Both the position numbers and the translations under genes were made by a program. The notes beneath the pieces were generated by a model. It was not told the origin of the DNA. It saw only the letters and a program-made list of their open reading frames with translations, and did no database searches. This document shows positions 36,235 through 45,561 of a stretch of 64,000 nt of DNA, in pieces. This DNA is from an uncultured Bacteroidales bacterium. Its GTDB lineage: Bacteria; Bacteroidota; Bacteroidia; Bacteroidales; Paludibacteraceae. Numbering within the stretch: the first letter of the stretch is position 1; every line of letters begins with the position of its first letter. The stretch spans positions 1-64,000 of the forward strand of contig CACZZL010000004.1 of the NCBI GenBank assembly GCA_902785605.1, given 5' to 3'.

Positions 36235-38601
36235 ATGAAGAGGATTGCAATTGTTGCAGTATTGTGCAGTCTGGTGATGGCTGCTAACGCTGTTCCCGCG
36301 CGTCGTGGATGGCAAACACGCACGCAAGCAGATGGTACAACCATCGAAGTGCAGGTGATTGGTGATGAGTTTTACCACTACACGATTAATCGTGACGGTA
36401 AACAGGTACGTGAGATCAACGGCATGTATGTCGAAATAGGCGAGGCTCCTGCGCCCGCAGTTGCGAAAGCACGCCGTGCGAAAGGTGTTGCTCGCCGTCA
36501 GCGTAAGGATATCGGTACCGAACCGAACATGGCACCGAAGGGAGTGGTTATCTTGGCGAACTTCAGCAACAAGAGCATGCAGAGCGGTCACACGCAGGCT
36601 ACGTTCAATGAGCTGTGTAACTCGCTGAACTGTACGGTTAATGGAGGCTATCCGTCTGCAGGTCAGTATTTTGCAGATCAGAGTAACGGATCTTATCGTC
36701 CGCAGTTTGATGTGTTTGGTCCGGTGACCTTGAGTCGCAATGTGGCTTATTACGGAACAGATAATGATACAGGCAATCCTGATGATGACGAAGGCGATGA
36801 CCAGCACGCAACCGATGCTGTTGTTGAAGCTTGCCGCTTGGCCAATGAGCAATATACGATCAATTGGGCTGACTATGATTCGAACAATGACGGCTATGTG
36901 GACTTTGTCTATGTGATCTATGCCGGTAAGGGTCAGGCCGATGGCGGTACGTCGGAGACCATTTGGCCGCATAACTGGGAAGTAAGTTCTGCTATCAGCT
37001 CCGGTTATTGCACCTATTCGAACGCGCAGCGTACGCTTGGTGGTAAGAAGATCGAGAACTATGCAATGTCGAGTGAGTTGTCCGGTAGTGCGTTGGGAGG
37101 TATCGGTACGCTCTGCCATGAGTTCGGTCACGTAATGGGTCTGCCCGATTTCTATGACACCAAATACGGTACCAACTATGAGAGCAGCCTGACTCCGAAC
37201 GACTGGGATGTAATGGATGGAGGTGCCTATAATGGTGATGGTCATTGTCCTCCGTACTACAGCCCATGGGAGAAAGAGTTCTTCGGCTGGCACACGACCA
37301 TTAACTTGGGCAACGAAGGCCAGAACGTAACGCTCTATGCGAACGGTACGCAGAACTATCAGGCTTATCAGATTAATTCGAGTGGCAGTTATGTAGGTCC
37401 GACCACTGCCGGTGTACGTTATTATATTGAGAACCGCCAGGCACAAGGTTGGGACGCTCCGTTGACCGGTCACGGTATGCTGATTTGGAAGGTGAACTTC
37501 AATGCCACCAAATGGACGAACAACGAGCCGAACAACACAGCGAACAACCCGTACTACACCGTTGTTTCGGCTTCCGGAAACAAGATCGGATGGGACGGTA
37601 GCACGGACAACTGTCCGAAGAATACTTTCCCGGGAACGAAGAAAGTGACCTCTTGGAACGAAGTGAGCGGCAAGCCGCTGTTGAACATTGCGGAGAGCAA
37701 TCAGGTGGTTACGTTGACCTATATTGAGGAACCGAGTATTGTAACCGATCCGTTCAATGTGCAGTTCATGGCGTTTGGCAAACTGTATGAGACCGTACAG
37801 AGTACGGGTAAGCTGGTGTTGCCGGCAACGGATCCCGTAGCTTGTGCTGATGGACGCGTATTCGTAGGTTGGTGCAGCCAGGCTAATTACAGCAGCCAGA
37901 CCACCGCTCCGACGTTTGCGAAAGCAGGCGATGTAGTAGCAGAAGGCGCTGTTTTCTATGCGGTATTCGCTGATCAAGAAGGTGAAGGAAGTGCTGAAAC
38001 AACTTGGGATCTGGTGACCAATGCTTCCTCGCTCAATGCAGGCGATGTGCTGGTTATGGCTTGCAGTTCAAAGGGCTTTACTGCCGGTGATATATCTAAT
38101 CAAATCATGGCTTCCGTAGAATCGACCTTTAGCAGCAACAAAAACCAAATTACATCGCTTGGCAGTGAGACGGTTGAATTGACGTTAGGCGGTAGTACGG
38201 GCGCTTGGACATTGAGTTCTACTAGCGGTTTGTTAGGCGCAACTGCAGTGAAGAAACTGGCTTGGGGTAGCGGTACAACGACTTGGAGTATCAGTATCTC
38301 CGGTGACGACGCTACGATTCAAAGTACTACAGAGAGTTACGGCCGTTTCCTGTACAATGTGAACAGCCCGCGCTTTACGACCTATTCTTCCAACACCAGC
38401 GCTTCGATGTTGTTGCCGCAATTGTATCGCAAGACAGGCGGTGGTGCCTCGTATAGCAATTACAGCACAGCTTGTACGAGCGGAACGGGTGTTGAGCAGG
38501 TAGAAGTAGCTCCTGCAGCACAGAAAGTGATCCGCGACGGTCAGTTGGTTATCATTCGCGGTGAGGAGGTTTATACCGTTACCGGTTTGCGCGTTCAATA
38601 A
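36235..38601 (+). CDS. Secreted M6-family metallopeptidase, large form, with C-terminal tail
   Basis: A 788-residue exported zinc peptidase. Signal MKRIAIVAVLCSLVMAANA (start chosen because it lies after the promoter), prodomain with VIGDEFYHYTINRDGK, catalytic [14 protein letters not shown] near residue 298 and the M6 segment [25 protein letters not shown]. After the catalytic domain come an InlB-like repeat (FVGWCSQANY...) and a beta-rich domain (about residues 590-740). The tail is QKVIRDGQLVIIRGEEVYTVTGLRVQ. It is followed after 3 nt by a small secreted protein gene. Confidence 0.92.
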   Translation: MKRIAIVAVLCSLVMAANAVPARRGWQTRTQADGTTIEVQVIGDEFYHYTINRDGKQVREINGMYVEIGEAPAPAVAKARRAKGVARRQRKDIGTEPNMAPKGVVILANFSNKSMQSGHTQATFNELCNSLNCTVNGGYPSAGQYFADQSNGSYRPQFDVFGPVTLSRNVAYYGTDNDTGNPDDDEGDDQHATDAVVEACRLANEQYTINWADYDSNNDGYVDFVYVIYAGKGQADGGTSETIWPHNWEVSSAISSGYCTYSNAQRTLGGKKIENYAMSSELSGSALGGIGTLCHEFGHVMGLPDFYDTKYGTNYESSLTPNDWDVMDGGAYNGDGHCPPYYSPWEKEFFGWHTTINLGNEGQNVTLYANGTQNYQAYQINSSGSYVGPTTAGVRYYIENRQAQGWDAPLTGHGMLIWKVNFNATKWTNNEPNNTANNPYYTVVSASGNKIGWDGSTDNCPKNTFPGTKKVTSWNEVSGKPLLNIAESNQVVTLTYIEEPSIVTDPFNVQFMAFGKLYETVQSTGKLVLPATDPVACADGRVFVGWCSQANYSSQTTAPTFAKAGDVVAEGAVFYAVFADQEGEGSAETTWDLVTNASSLNAGDVLVMACSSKGFTAGDISNQIMASVESTFSSNKNQITSLGSETVELTLGGSTGAWTLSSTSGLLGATAVKKLAWGSGTTTWSISISGDDATIQSTTESYGRFLYNVNSPRFTTYSSNTSASMLLPQLYRKTGGGASYSNYSTACTSGTGVEQVEVAPAAQKVIRDGQLVIIRGEEVYTVTGLRVQ

Positions 38602-38604
38602 TTG

Positions 38605-39141
38605 ATGCGAAATATCCTGAAACATAGCGTTTTTGCATGCTTGTTGGTGATCTGTGCGGCTTATTGCCGCGCAGAACTGACAGGCCATACGCATGACTTT
38701 AACGAAATGTTGAAGGGTACTCCTACGTTGACGTTTACCGGCACTACGTACGGTGCAGCGTCTATTCCGCCTGTCTTGGCGTACCAAGGTGCTGGAGGAG
38801 GGGCATTTGCTGTTGAATCAAGCCTCTATGTGTTTAAATTGGCGAGTAAAGGCAGTACGTTGGAGACGCTGTCGGCAGTAGAGGATTTGACGAGATTTGA
38901 GATAATGCGCAATTCTACCACTGACACCTCGCTGAAGTTTTATATCTCTTCGGACGATGGTGAGAATTGGACCGAAGTGTCGGAAGGAATAATACCTAGG
39001 GGCAATAGCATGGAGGTGCCGATGCCGGCAAAAGGGAACTATCGGATTAAGATCGAGCGAACGAGCAAGGCTCCAATAAACATCCAGGCTGTGGTCTATT
39101 ACACCGATCCCTGTAACTGTTTGCGCGTAGTGAACGAATGA
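38605..39141 (+). CDS. Small secreted protein of unknown function
   Basis: A 178-residue protein with signal peptide (NILKHSVFACLLVICAAYCRA). The mature part is beta-rich and polar (SLKFYISSDDGENWTEVSEGIIPRGNSMEVPMPAKGNYRIKIERTS) and looks like a small jelly-roll or Ig-like domain. It resembles the beta-rich domain of large secreted proteins such as the 788-residue peptidase just upstream. No tail motif. It lies 3 nt after the peptidase and overlaps the S26-like gene by 4 nt, so the four genes 36235-39899 are probably one operon. Confidence 0.65.
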   Translation: MRNILKHSVFACLLVICAAYCRAELTGHTHDFNEMLKGTPTLTFTGTTYGAASIPPVLAYQGAGGGAFAVESSLYVFKLASKGSTLETLSAVEDLTRFEIMRNSTTDTSLKFYISSDDGENWTEVSEGIIPRGNSMEVPMPAKGNYRIKIERTSKAPINIQAVVYYTDPCNCLRVVNE

Positions 39142-39599
39142 CGGTAGAAAACGATATATTGATCCCGTTTCAGGCGCAGTTGCTCAGCGAGCAGAAAGAG
39201 GTGCTTTTTACTCCGGCTGGCGTGAGTATGCGGCCGTTCATAGAGGGTGGCAAGGACAGTGTGGTGCTCAAGTCTGTAACGGCAGAGCCGCAAGTGGGGG
39301 ATCTTATCCTGGCAAGTGTGGCGACACCGAACGGAGGAAAGACCTATGTGCTGCATCGTTTAATCCGCATACAATCAGGTGAGAAGGGTAAAGTCTATAT
39401 CTTGCAGGGCGACGGAAACTTGGTGGGCGAGGAGACCTGTAGCCGCGAGGATATCATCGGCCGTGTGACAGCGATTCAAACCCCTTCCGGAAGCCGCAAA
39501 TGCCTGACCAGGGGGCGAATATGGTATCACTTGCTGCCTGTTCGCAAATGGCTGCTTAAGATTTATCGTCATACGGTGTTGGTATGGTGTTATAATTAA
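39138..39599 (+). CDS. S24/S26-like (signal-peptidase-type) serine protease-like protein
   Basis: A 153-residue protein with the LexA/signal-peptidase fold layout. GVSMRPFI near residue 28 provides the Ser nucleophile; VGDLILAS follows; YVLHRLIRI near residue 71 places His-Arg where the general base lies, as in Ser-His SipW/archaeal signal peptidases; VYILQGDGN and the IIGRV motif complete it. There is no N-terminal membrane helix, but the C-terminal segment with WLLKIYRHTVLVWCY could touch the membrane. It precedes a PqqD-like gene by 33 nt. What it cleaves, if anything, is unknown. Confidence 0.75.
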   Translation: MTVENDILIPFQAQLLSEQKEVLFTPAGVSMRPFIEGGKDSVVLKSVTAEPQVGDLILASVATPNGGKTYVLHRLIRIQSGEKGKVYILQGDGNLVGEETCSREDIIGRVTAIQTPSGSRKCLTRGRIWYHLLPVRKWLLKIYRHTVLVWCYN

Positions 39600-39628
39600 T
39601 TTTTAATTCGTAATTTTTAATTTTTAAT
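39594..39628. repeat. Five-unit heptamer array between the S26-like and PqqD-like genes
   Basis: Units of the form ttttaat (aattaat, ttttaat, tcgtaat, ttttaat twice) starting in the last codons of the upstream gene and ending just before the next ATG. Confidence 0.8.
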
Positions 39629-39632
39629 TTCA

Positions 39633-39899
39633 ATGCATACAATCGACGGTTTTAAACTGCGTAAATTAGGCAACGAGTACATTTTGGTAGGAGAATCGAT
39701 GTCGCTGATCAATTTCAATAAGATGATCACGCTCAACGAGACGGCGGCTTTCCTTTGGCAGCAAGCGGAGCAGGGTGAGTTTGATGCGAATAAGTTGTGC
39801 AAGGCATTGTGTGCGGAGTATGAAGTGGAGCCGGCTCAGGCGCTCCTGGATGTAGAGGCGACTCTGAAAGCCTGGAAAGAAGCAGGAGTTATTGAGTAA
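39633..39899 (+). CDS. PqqD-family (RiPP recognition element) protein
   Basis: An 88-residue protein with the PqqD winged-helix layout: three-strand start (FKLRKLGNEYILVGE), NKMITLNETAAFLWQQAEQG, then helices with LCAEYEVEPAQALLDVEATLKAWKEAGVIE. In peptide-modification clusters such proteins bind the leader of a precursor peptide. No radical SAM, cyclase or nucleotidyltransferase gene is in the window. It shares its operon with the S26-like protein. Confidence 0.85.
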   Translation: MHTIDGFKLRKLGNEYILVGESMSLINFNKMITLNETAAFLWQQAEQGEFDANKLCKALCAEYEVEPAQALLDVEATLKAWKEAGVIE

Positions 39900-39911
39900 G
39901 GGACAAAAGAC

Positions 39912-39944
39912 TGATTTTTAAGAATCGGCTACACCTTATTATTA
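39912..39944 (+). repeat. 33-bp intergenic repeat, copy 1
   Basis: Matches 44388-44420 at 32 of 33 positions (core AAGAATCGGCTA). In both copies it is followed by 15-20 nt of alternating purine-pyrimidine CG/CA-rich DNA and then a promoter. Confidence 0.9.
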
Positions 39945-39972
39945 ATCGTGCGCGTACGCGTACGATTTTTTT
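39944..39972 (+). terminator. Terminator after the PqqD-like gene
   Basis: AATCGTGCGCG pairs with CGCGTACGATT (one G-T wobble) followed by six or seven T. The T run abuts the -33 element of the next promoter. Confidence 0.75.
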
Positions 39973-40000
39973 GTTATATCAAAAAAAAGTAGTAATTTTG
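39970..40000 (+). promoter_or_regulatory. Promoter of the 1423-residue secreted protein gene
   Basis: TTTG (39970-39973), a 19-nt gap and TAATTTTG (39993-40000). The ATG is 57 nt downstream. Confidence 0.78.
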
Positions 40001-40057
40001 CGCGTTTTTTGGTACGAATTTTAAGAATAACAAAAAATAGATTTAATAAATTAAGGT

Positions 40058-43000
40058 ATGAAAAAAATCTTTACATTATTTTTAATTGCTCTGCTTGGTA
40101 TGGGTCAGGCTTGGGCAATTTCTAAAACTCAATTGACCGTAAACATCAACGGTAACGGTCAAATCGCCGTGAATACCTCTGCGGCGCAACCTTCCGGTTG
40201 GTCCTCTACGAGTGTGACCAAGGATCAGAGTCATGGGGGTGTAGCACTTTGGGAACCGGATACCTATTATATCTGGGTGAACCCGAATAGTGGCTATTAT
40301 TGCTCGGGCGTTAGTGAATGTACGTGGGATAACAACGGTTATTACACGATTACATTTACAGGTAGTACCGGTACTACCAAAAAGACCGTTACGGCTACTT
40401 TTGTTGGTAACTCGTACACCTTGACTTTTGACGGCAACGGCGCTACTGGTGGTACGATGGCGAACCAGAATTTTGTCTATGGTACCGCGCAGAACATTCG
40501 TTCGAACGCCTTCGAGCGTGCTTTCACGGTAACATACAATGCCAATGAGGGCGAGTGCGCTGAGACCTCGGCGAATGCTAACGCTGCGTTTGCAGGATGG
40601 GCAAAGAGCGCTAATGGCGAGGTTGTTTATGCAAATCAACAATCTTTGAGCACTCCGACACCGCTTCCTTCGCACAACAGCACGATTAATCTGTTTGCTA
40701 AATGGAATGAGGCAACGGTCGTTCTGCCGGAAGTAAGCCGTGAGGGTCTGTTGTTTGACGGTTGGTATAACGGCGATGTATGGGCAGGAAATATCGGTGA
40801 TACGTATGTAGTTACCGCTGATGCTGAGTTAACGGCTCATTGGGCAGCGAAACGTACGCCTGTTTTTGTGCTGGACAAGACAGAGATTGAGTTGGACCAG
40901 ACAGCCCAACTGACGATGAGTAATGTCAATAACCCTGCTATTGAGATTAATCCTACGGGCATTGTGTCTTACGATGCAGAGAGCGGTGTATTAACCGGTA
41001 TCGGTGTGGGTGAAGTGACGATCACGGCTACCCAACAAGAAACGGATGAGTTGTCGTATAAGCAGGAAGAGTTGACGCTGAATGTAACCAAGAAAACGGC
41101 ATCGTTGTCGGTGCTGCTGAACGGTATTGAGCAGAACAGCGTTGTTATTTATCAAGGTAAGACGACGACCGTATCGTTCAATAAAGTATCGGACGCTGAG
41201 GTGGTAGTGGAAGCTATCAGCGGAGCGCAGCATGCTTCGTATTACGACGGTGTGCTGACAGCCGGTGAGATTGGTACGGCTACATTCCGCGCAACACTGC
41301 CGGAAACGGATACGTACAAGAGCACGTATGTTGATTTTACGGTTGAGACGCAAAAAGACCCGGTTCACCTGCCGATGGATTTCACACAGGCTTTGTGGAA
41401 TAACCCGAACATTAAGGTAGGTACGAATAATAGCGTAGAGTGGGATGGCGATAATGGTATTCACCTTGGTGACGGCGGAGGCGGTGGTCTGACGTACAAC
41501 GATAAATGGGTAACGATTCATTTTGTGGGTGTCCCCGATAAGTTGTCCTTCGAATATAGTTATGATTATAGGCAAGATTGGGCTAAACCGTCGGCTGTAT
41601 TTACGGGCCAAACGGCAGATCCGAACAAGATGTATTTCCTGTTTGTGGAGGAGAGTGCGGATAACAACACTTGGACTGCACTGACTTGGCAGGATACGGA
41701 TCCATTCCGTAACTCTTGGAAGCAATCGGGTGCTTTGCAGTTGAAGAAGACGACGCGTTACGTGCGTCTCCACTATAATGCGAACCTCGGTGCATACTAT
41801 CGCAATATCCATATCTCGGAGTTGAAGTATGTAGATGATCCGGTTCCGGCAAGTGTGGACTTCGGTACGAAGATCATTTACAGTGGTGAAGAAAGTGCAA
41901 CTGTGAATGTGAACTGGTGTAACATTGCACCGCTGAGTGTGACTTGTACCAACCCGAAATTCACGGTTAGCCCTTCGAGTTTTGCGAACTACGATCAGTA
42001 TGGTTCTCAGGCTATTACGATTGGATATACCCACACCGATGAGGTAGGTGATTTCAGCGGTGAGGTTGTTATCAGTAACGGTAACGATACGTATACGAAG
42101 ACTATTCCGGTACATGCACAGACGACCAAGCGTATTCAGACGATTAACTGGAACGCAGACCTGGAGGGTACCGGTTTTGCAATGAACGTAGGTGAGCAAT
42201 ATCCGGACGAGGTGATCACAGTGATTGCTACCGCACAGAACGGTGGACAGGTTGTATTTACGTCCAGCGACAACGATATCATCGAGGTAGTGGATGACAC
42301 GATCTTGGTGGCTAAGGCTGTTGGTACAGCAGAAATCACGGCTTATCAGGCAGGTGACAATGAGTACGCAGAAGTAACGGATACGAAGACCTTCACCGTA
42401 ACGATGCTGCAGAAGCAGACCATCACATGGGAGCAGAACCTCTACGGTCTGTTAACCACCAGTGATCCGGTTGAGTTGACGGCTGAGGCTACAAGCGGCA
42501 TGGAGATCACGTATGTATCGGCTGATGAGAGCGTTGTACGTGTAGAAGGTAATGTGCTGTATGTAGTAGGTGAGGGCGAGACCTATATCACTGCTACGCA
42601 GGCAGGTGGATTGGATTCGCTGGATGTAGAGTGGTTGGAAGTAAGCGCAGTGAACTACGTGATCGTTCGCAACCCTGCATCACAGTGTAACGAGATGGCA
42701 ATGACGCAGGCTTCGCTGGAGTTGAATGCCGATCATCTGTCGCAAGAGTTTGCTTTGGTTGGTGTTCCGGCAGGTTTGACCTTCACTGCTAAGCACGGTG
42801 AGAAGAGCACCCAGTGGGGTACCGGCGCAAGTTATGCTACCTTGGTAGTAGAGCAATATTCGTTCAGAAACGGTGTTTGGGATTGGTATCAGGTATTTAA
42901 CCAAGTTGTAGGTACAGATGCAGCCAATTACGGCGAGTTTGCATTGGACGAGTCGGCTACGAAGATTCGTTTTGCAACCGGTGAGCGTGCGACGAACCAT

Positions 43001-44329
43001 ACGATCACGAACATCCGTGTGCCGCGTAAGAAGTTCATGCGTGCAGATGTAACGGCTATCGATGAGGAAGCAGAAGCGAATGCGATCTGGCAGAAGACGA
43101 TCACTGTCAGCCACTCGAACATCGACCTGATGACCGTTTCGACGGCTCGTGGTGTGGTTAGCCTGAATACAGCTACGCTGGGCGAGGGTTGTGGTGACTT
43201 CGGCGACGACGCATTCATTGCATCCTTTACGACGACACAGAAGGGTATTGAGTACCTGGATACGATCATTGTTACCGATGGTAAGGCACAGCCGACCACG
43301 TTGCTGATTCCTGTACGTCTGGTAAGTACCGGTTTGAAGCAGCATATTAGCGACTTTGTATTGCCGAAAACGTGTCTGACAACGGATGAAGTGGAAGTGT
43401 TGCCGACAACGGCTACGAGTGATCTGGAGGTTGTTTACCTCAGCTCGGATAGCACGATTGCTTATGTAGAGAATAACCAACTGGTGATCCTCTCTGCAGG
43501 TCCGGTACAAATCATTGCTTACCAGGCAGGTGACGAGCGTTTCAACGAGGCTTCGCTCGCTAAGATGATTGAGATTCAACTGACTCCGAGTCAGATCATT
43601 GAGGCTCCTACGGCTACGGAGATGGCTATCGGCGCTCCGCTGAGCATGTCTCAACTCCAAGGCGGTTTGGCTTCTGTAGAGGGTACGTTCGCTTGGCAGA
43701 ACCCGGATCAGATTATGAACGAGGGTGGATTTGCTACGGTAGTGTTCACTCCGACGCTGAGCAATATCTATGCTCCTGCAACGGCAGAAGTACTGGTGCC
43801 GGTTGTGGAAAACCCGACTATTTATGTCGAGTACACGGCAGAGTTCTGCGAAGGCGATTCTATCGAACTTTACGGCGAGATGATGGAGGCTGTAGCAACC
43901 GAAGAGGGTGAGCCGATTGAGCTCACGTTCGAAGGCGCTAACCAGTACGGCGGTGACTCGATCGTTTACCTGACCATTATTGTACATCAGGCTGAGATGG
44001 TGGAGCTTTATGACACCATGTATATTGGTGACACGCTGCGTGTAGAACCGGGTGTTTGGACCGAGAGCGAGTATCAGATGGTACTGGATCAAGCTGAGTA
44101 TCCGATGGACGCAGAGAACGAGTTCGAGTTAGTTCAGCATACCCAGACCGAGTTCGGCTGTGATAAGACCATTGTATGGTATGTCAAAGTCACGAAGAAG
44201 CCGGTAGGAACAGGCATTGAGGATGTACAAAGTGACGATGTACAATGTACAAAGATACTGCGTGACGGTGTGATTTATATCCGCCGAGATGGCAAAGAAT
44301 ACACCATCACAGGATTGGAAGTGAAGTAA
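40058..44329 (+). CDS. Giant secreted repeat protein (1423 residues) with C-terminal tail
   Basis: Signal peptide MKKIFTLFLIALLGMGQAWA. Residues about 24-260 form a unit shared with the 2183-residue protein at 46642 (LTVNINGNGQIAVNT..., YYIWVNPNSGYYCSGVSEC, then InlB-type repeats with AFAGWAKSANG and LFDGWYNGDVWAG). Several BIG2-like Ig modules follow (for example VFTSSDNDIIEVVDDTILVAKAVGTAEITAYQAGDN and similar near 800 and 1130), plus interspersed beta-sandwich regions. The tail is TKILRDGVIYIRRDGKEYTITGLEVK, preceded by a TGTACAA-type microrepeat. No catalytic motif is seen. An adhesive or structural surface role is inferred. It has its own promoter and terminator. Confidence 0.85.
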   Translation: MKKIFTLFLIALLGMGQAWAISKTQLTVNINGNGQIAVNTSAAQPSGWSSTSVTKDQSHGGVALWEPDTYYIWVNPNSGYYCSGVSECTWDNNGYYTITFTGSTGTTKKTVTATFVGNSYTLTFDGNGATGGTMANQNFVYGTAQNIRSNAFERAFTVTYNANEGECAETSANANAAFAGWAKSANGEVVYANQQSLSTPTPLPSHNSTINLFAKWNEATVVLPEVSREGLLFDGWYNGDVWAGNIGDTYVVTADAELTAHWAAKRTPVFVLDKTEIELDQTAQLTMSNVNNPAIEINPTGIVSYDAESGVLTGIGVGEVTITATQQETDELSYKQEELTLNVTKKTASLSVLLNGIEQNSVVIYQGKTTTVSFNKVSDAEVVVEAISGAQHASYYDGVLTAGEIGTATFRATLPETDTYKSTYVDFTVETQKDPVHLPMDFTQALWNNPNIKVGTNNSVEWDGDNGIHLGDGGGGGLTYNDKWVTIHFVGVPDKLSFEYSYDYRQDWAKPSAVFTGQTADPNKMYFLFVEESADNNTWTALTWQDTDPFRNSWKQSGALQLKKTTRYVRLHYNANLGAYYRNIHISELKYVDDPVPASVDFGTKIIYSGEESATVNVNWCNIAPLSVTCTNPKFTVSPSSFANYDQYGSQAITIGYTHTDEVGDFSGEVVISNGNDTYTKTIPVHAQTTKRIQTINWNADLEGTGFAMNVGEQYPDEVITVIATAQNGGQVVFTSSDNDIIEVVDDTILVAKAVGTAEITAYQAGDNEYAEVTDTKTFTVTMLQKQTITWEQNLYGLLTTSDPVELTAEATSGMEITYVSADESVVRVEGNVLYVVGEGETYITATQAGGLDSLDVEWLEVSAVNYVIVRNPASQCNEMAMTQASLELNADHLSQEFALVGVPAGLTFTAKHGEKSTQWGTGASYATLVVEQYSFRNGVWDWYQVFNQVVGTDAANYGEFALDESATKIRFATGERATNHTITNIRVPRKKFMRADVTAIDEEAEANAIWQKTITVSHSNIDLMTVSTARGVVSLNTATLGEGCGDFGDDAFIASFTTTQKGIEYLDTIIVTDGKAQPTTLLIPVRLVSTGLKQHISDFVLPKTCLTTDEVEVLPTTATSDLEVVYLSSDSTIAYVENNQLVILSAGPVQIIAYQAGDERFNEASLAKMIEIQLTPSQIIEAPTATEMAIGAPLSMSQLQGGLASVEGTFAWQNPDQIMNEGGFATVVFTPTLSNIYAPATAEVLVPVVENPTIYVEYTAEFCEGDSIELYGEMMEAVATEEGEPIELTFEGANQYGGDSIVYLTIIVHQAEMVELYDTMYIGDTLRVEPGVWTESEYQMVLDQAEYPMDAENEFELVQHTQTEFGCDKTIVWYVKVTKKPVGTGIEDVQSDDVQCTKILRDGVIYIRRDGKEYTITGLEVK

Positions 44330-44347
44330 TTTACGCTGATTAATATG

Positions 44348-44382
44348 TAAGCGGTGCAGAGGACTCTGTACCGCTTATTTTT
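44348..44382 (+). terminator. Terminator of the 1423-residue protein gene
   Basis: TAAGCGGTGCAGAG pairs with CTCTGTACCGCTTA (one wobble) and is followed by TTTTTG. Confidence 0.92.
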
Positions 44383-44387
44383 GTATA

Positions 44388-44420
44388 TGATTTTTAAGAA
44401 TCGGCTATACCTTATTATTA
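44388..44420 (+). repeat. 33-bp intergenic repeat, copy 2
   Basis: See 39912-39944; one C/T difference. It is followed by a (CGCA)-like alternating tract. Confidence 0.9.
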
Positions 44421-44444
44421 TTCGCACGCACGCACACGTAAAAA

Positions 44445-44476
44445 TTTGCACAAATCAAAGATTTGTATTAATTTTG
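44445..44476 (+). promoter_or_regulatory. Promoter of the RhuM/Bro-N gene pair
   Basis: TTTG (44445-44448), a 20-nt gap and TAATTTTG (44469-44476). The TTG start is 60 nt downstream. Confidence 0.75.
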
Positions 44477-44536
44477 CACGCTATTTTGAGGCTAAAGATT
44501 TAGAATTTGTGCATAAAATCTTAAAAATCGTCAATT

Positions 44537-45553
44537 TTGCAAAGTACACTTGACAAATATAACTCACAGGGCGAGATAGTGATCTATCAGACGGATGACG
44601 GCAAGGCATCGTTGGATGTTATGCTGGAGAATGAAACCGTTTGGTTGACGCAAAAGCAGATGGCGCTGCTATTTGAGACGACTCCTCAAAATATTACGAT
44701 GCATATTGGTAATATTTTTAAAGAAGGAGAGTTGACCTTAGAGGCAACATGTAAGGAATTCTTACAAGTTCAAATAGAGGGCTCCCGAGAGATACGGCGC
44801 TCTACGAGATTTTACAACCTCGACGTCATCATCGCAGTAGGTTATCGGGTGCGCAGCCAGCGAGGCACACAGTTCCGCAAATGGGCGACCGAGCGACTGA
44901 AGGAGTATATTGTTAAGGGCTTTACGATTGATGCAGAACGGCTGAAAGGCAATGCCGGCGGACAATACTGGTACGACCTGTTAGCGACTATTAAAGATAT
45001 CCGCTCGTCGGAGAAAGTGCTCTATCGTCAGGTGTTGGACTTGTATGCAACGAGTGTGGACTATGATGCCAAGGCAGAGGATACGATATTGTTCTTTAAG
45101 ATGGTACAGAACAAGTTGCATTATGCCACGCACGGACAAACGGCTTCGGAGTTGATCTATCATCGTGCAGACGCAGAACAGCCGTTTATGGGTTTGACAA
45201 CCTTCAAGGGAACGCACCCGACGCAGGCAGATGTAGTGATCGCGAAGAACTATTTGAGCGAAGAGGAGTTGAGGAAGTTGAACAACATGGTATCGGGTTA
45301 TTTTGATTTCGCGGAGAACAGAGCTATTGAGCATATCCCGACGACCATGCGTGAGTACAGAGAACTGTTGGATCGAATCCTTTCGGCAAACGGATCGCCG
45401 GTATTGGATAATGCAGGAAGCATCTCGGCAGACGAAGCACGTGCGAAAGCAATCGCGGAATACCGCAAGTACCAAGTTCGCGCCCTCACGCCGGTAGAAC
45501 AAGCCTACTACGCTTCGTTAAAAGCGATAGAGGCAACAACTAAGAAGAAATAA
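44537..45553 (+). CDS. RhuM-family protein
   Basis: A 338-residue protein of the RhuM (virulence-protein-like) family: GEIVIYQTDDGKASLDVMLENETVWLTQKQMALLFETTPQNITMHIGNIF with a helix-turn-helix-like stretch, then YNLDVIIAVGYRVRSQRGTQFRKWATERLKEYI, the family hallmark. It starts at TTG; no in-frame ATG precedes the conserved GEIVIYQ region. Biochemical function is not established; such genes are common as cargo in genomic islands and near defence loci. A Bro-N gene follows after 8 nt. Confidence 0.88.
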   Translation: MQSTLDKYNSQGEIVIYQTDDGKASLDVMLENETVWLTQKQMALLFETTPQNITMHIGNIFKEGELTLEATCKEFLQVQIEGSREIRRSTRFYNLDVIIAVGYRVRSQRGTQFRKWATERLKEYIVKGFTIDAERLKGNAGGQYWYDLLATIKDIRSSEKVLYRQVLDLYATSVDYDAKAEDTILFFKMVQNKLHYATHGQTASELIYHRADAEQPFMGLTTFKGTHPTQADVVIAKNYLSEEELRKLNNMVSGYFDFAENRAIEHIPTTMREYRELLDRILSANGSPVLDNAGSISADEARAKAIAEYRKYQVRALTPVEQAYYASLKAIEATTKKK

Positions 45554-45561
45554 TAAGCAAT

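Noticed and set aside
36220-37977. A 585-codon frame antisense to the M6 peptidase
   Set aside because: The composition is that of a reverse-frame shadow, and it is contradicted by clear catalytic motifs and a promoter on the other strand.
39912-44420. The 33-bp repeat as a CRISPR repeat or insertion-sequence end
   Set aside because: Only two copies, in direct orientation, 4.5 kb apart with ordinary genes between; no transposase and no spacer pattern.
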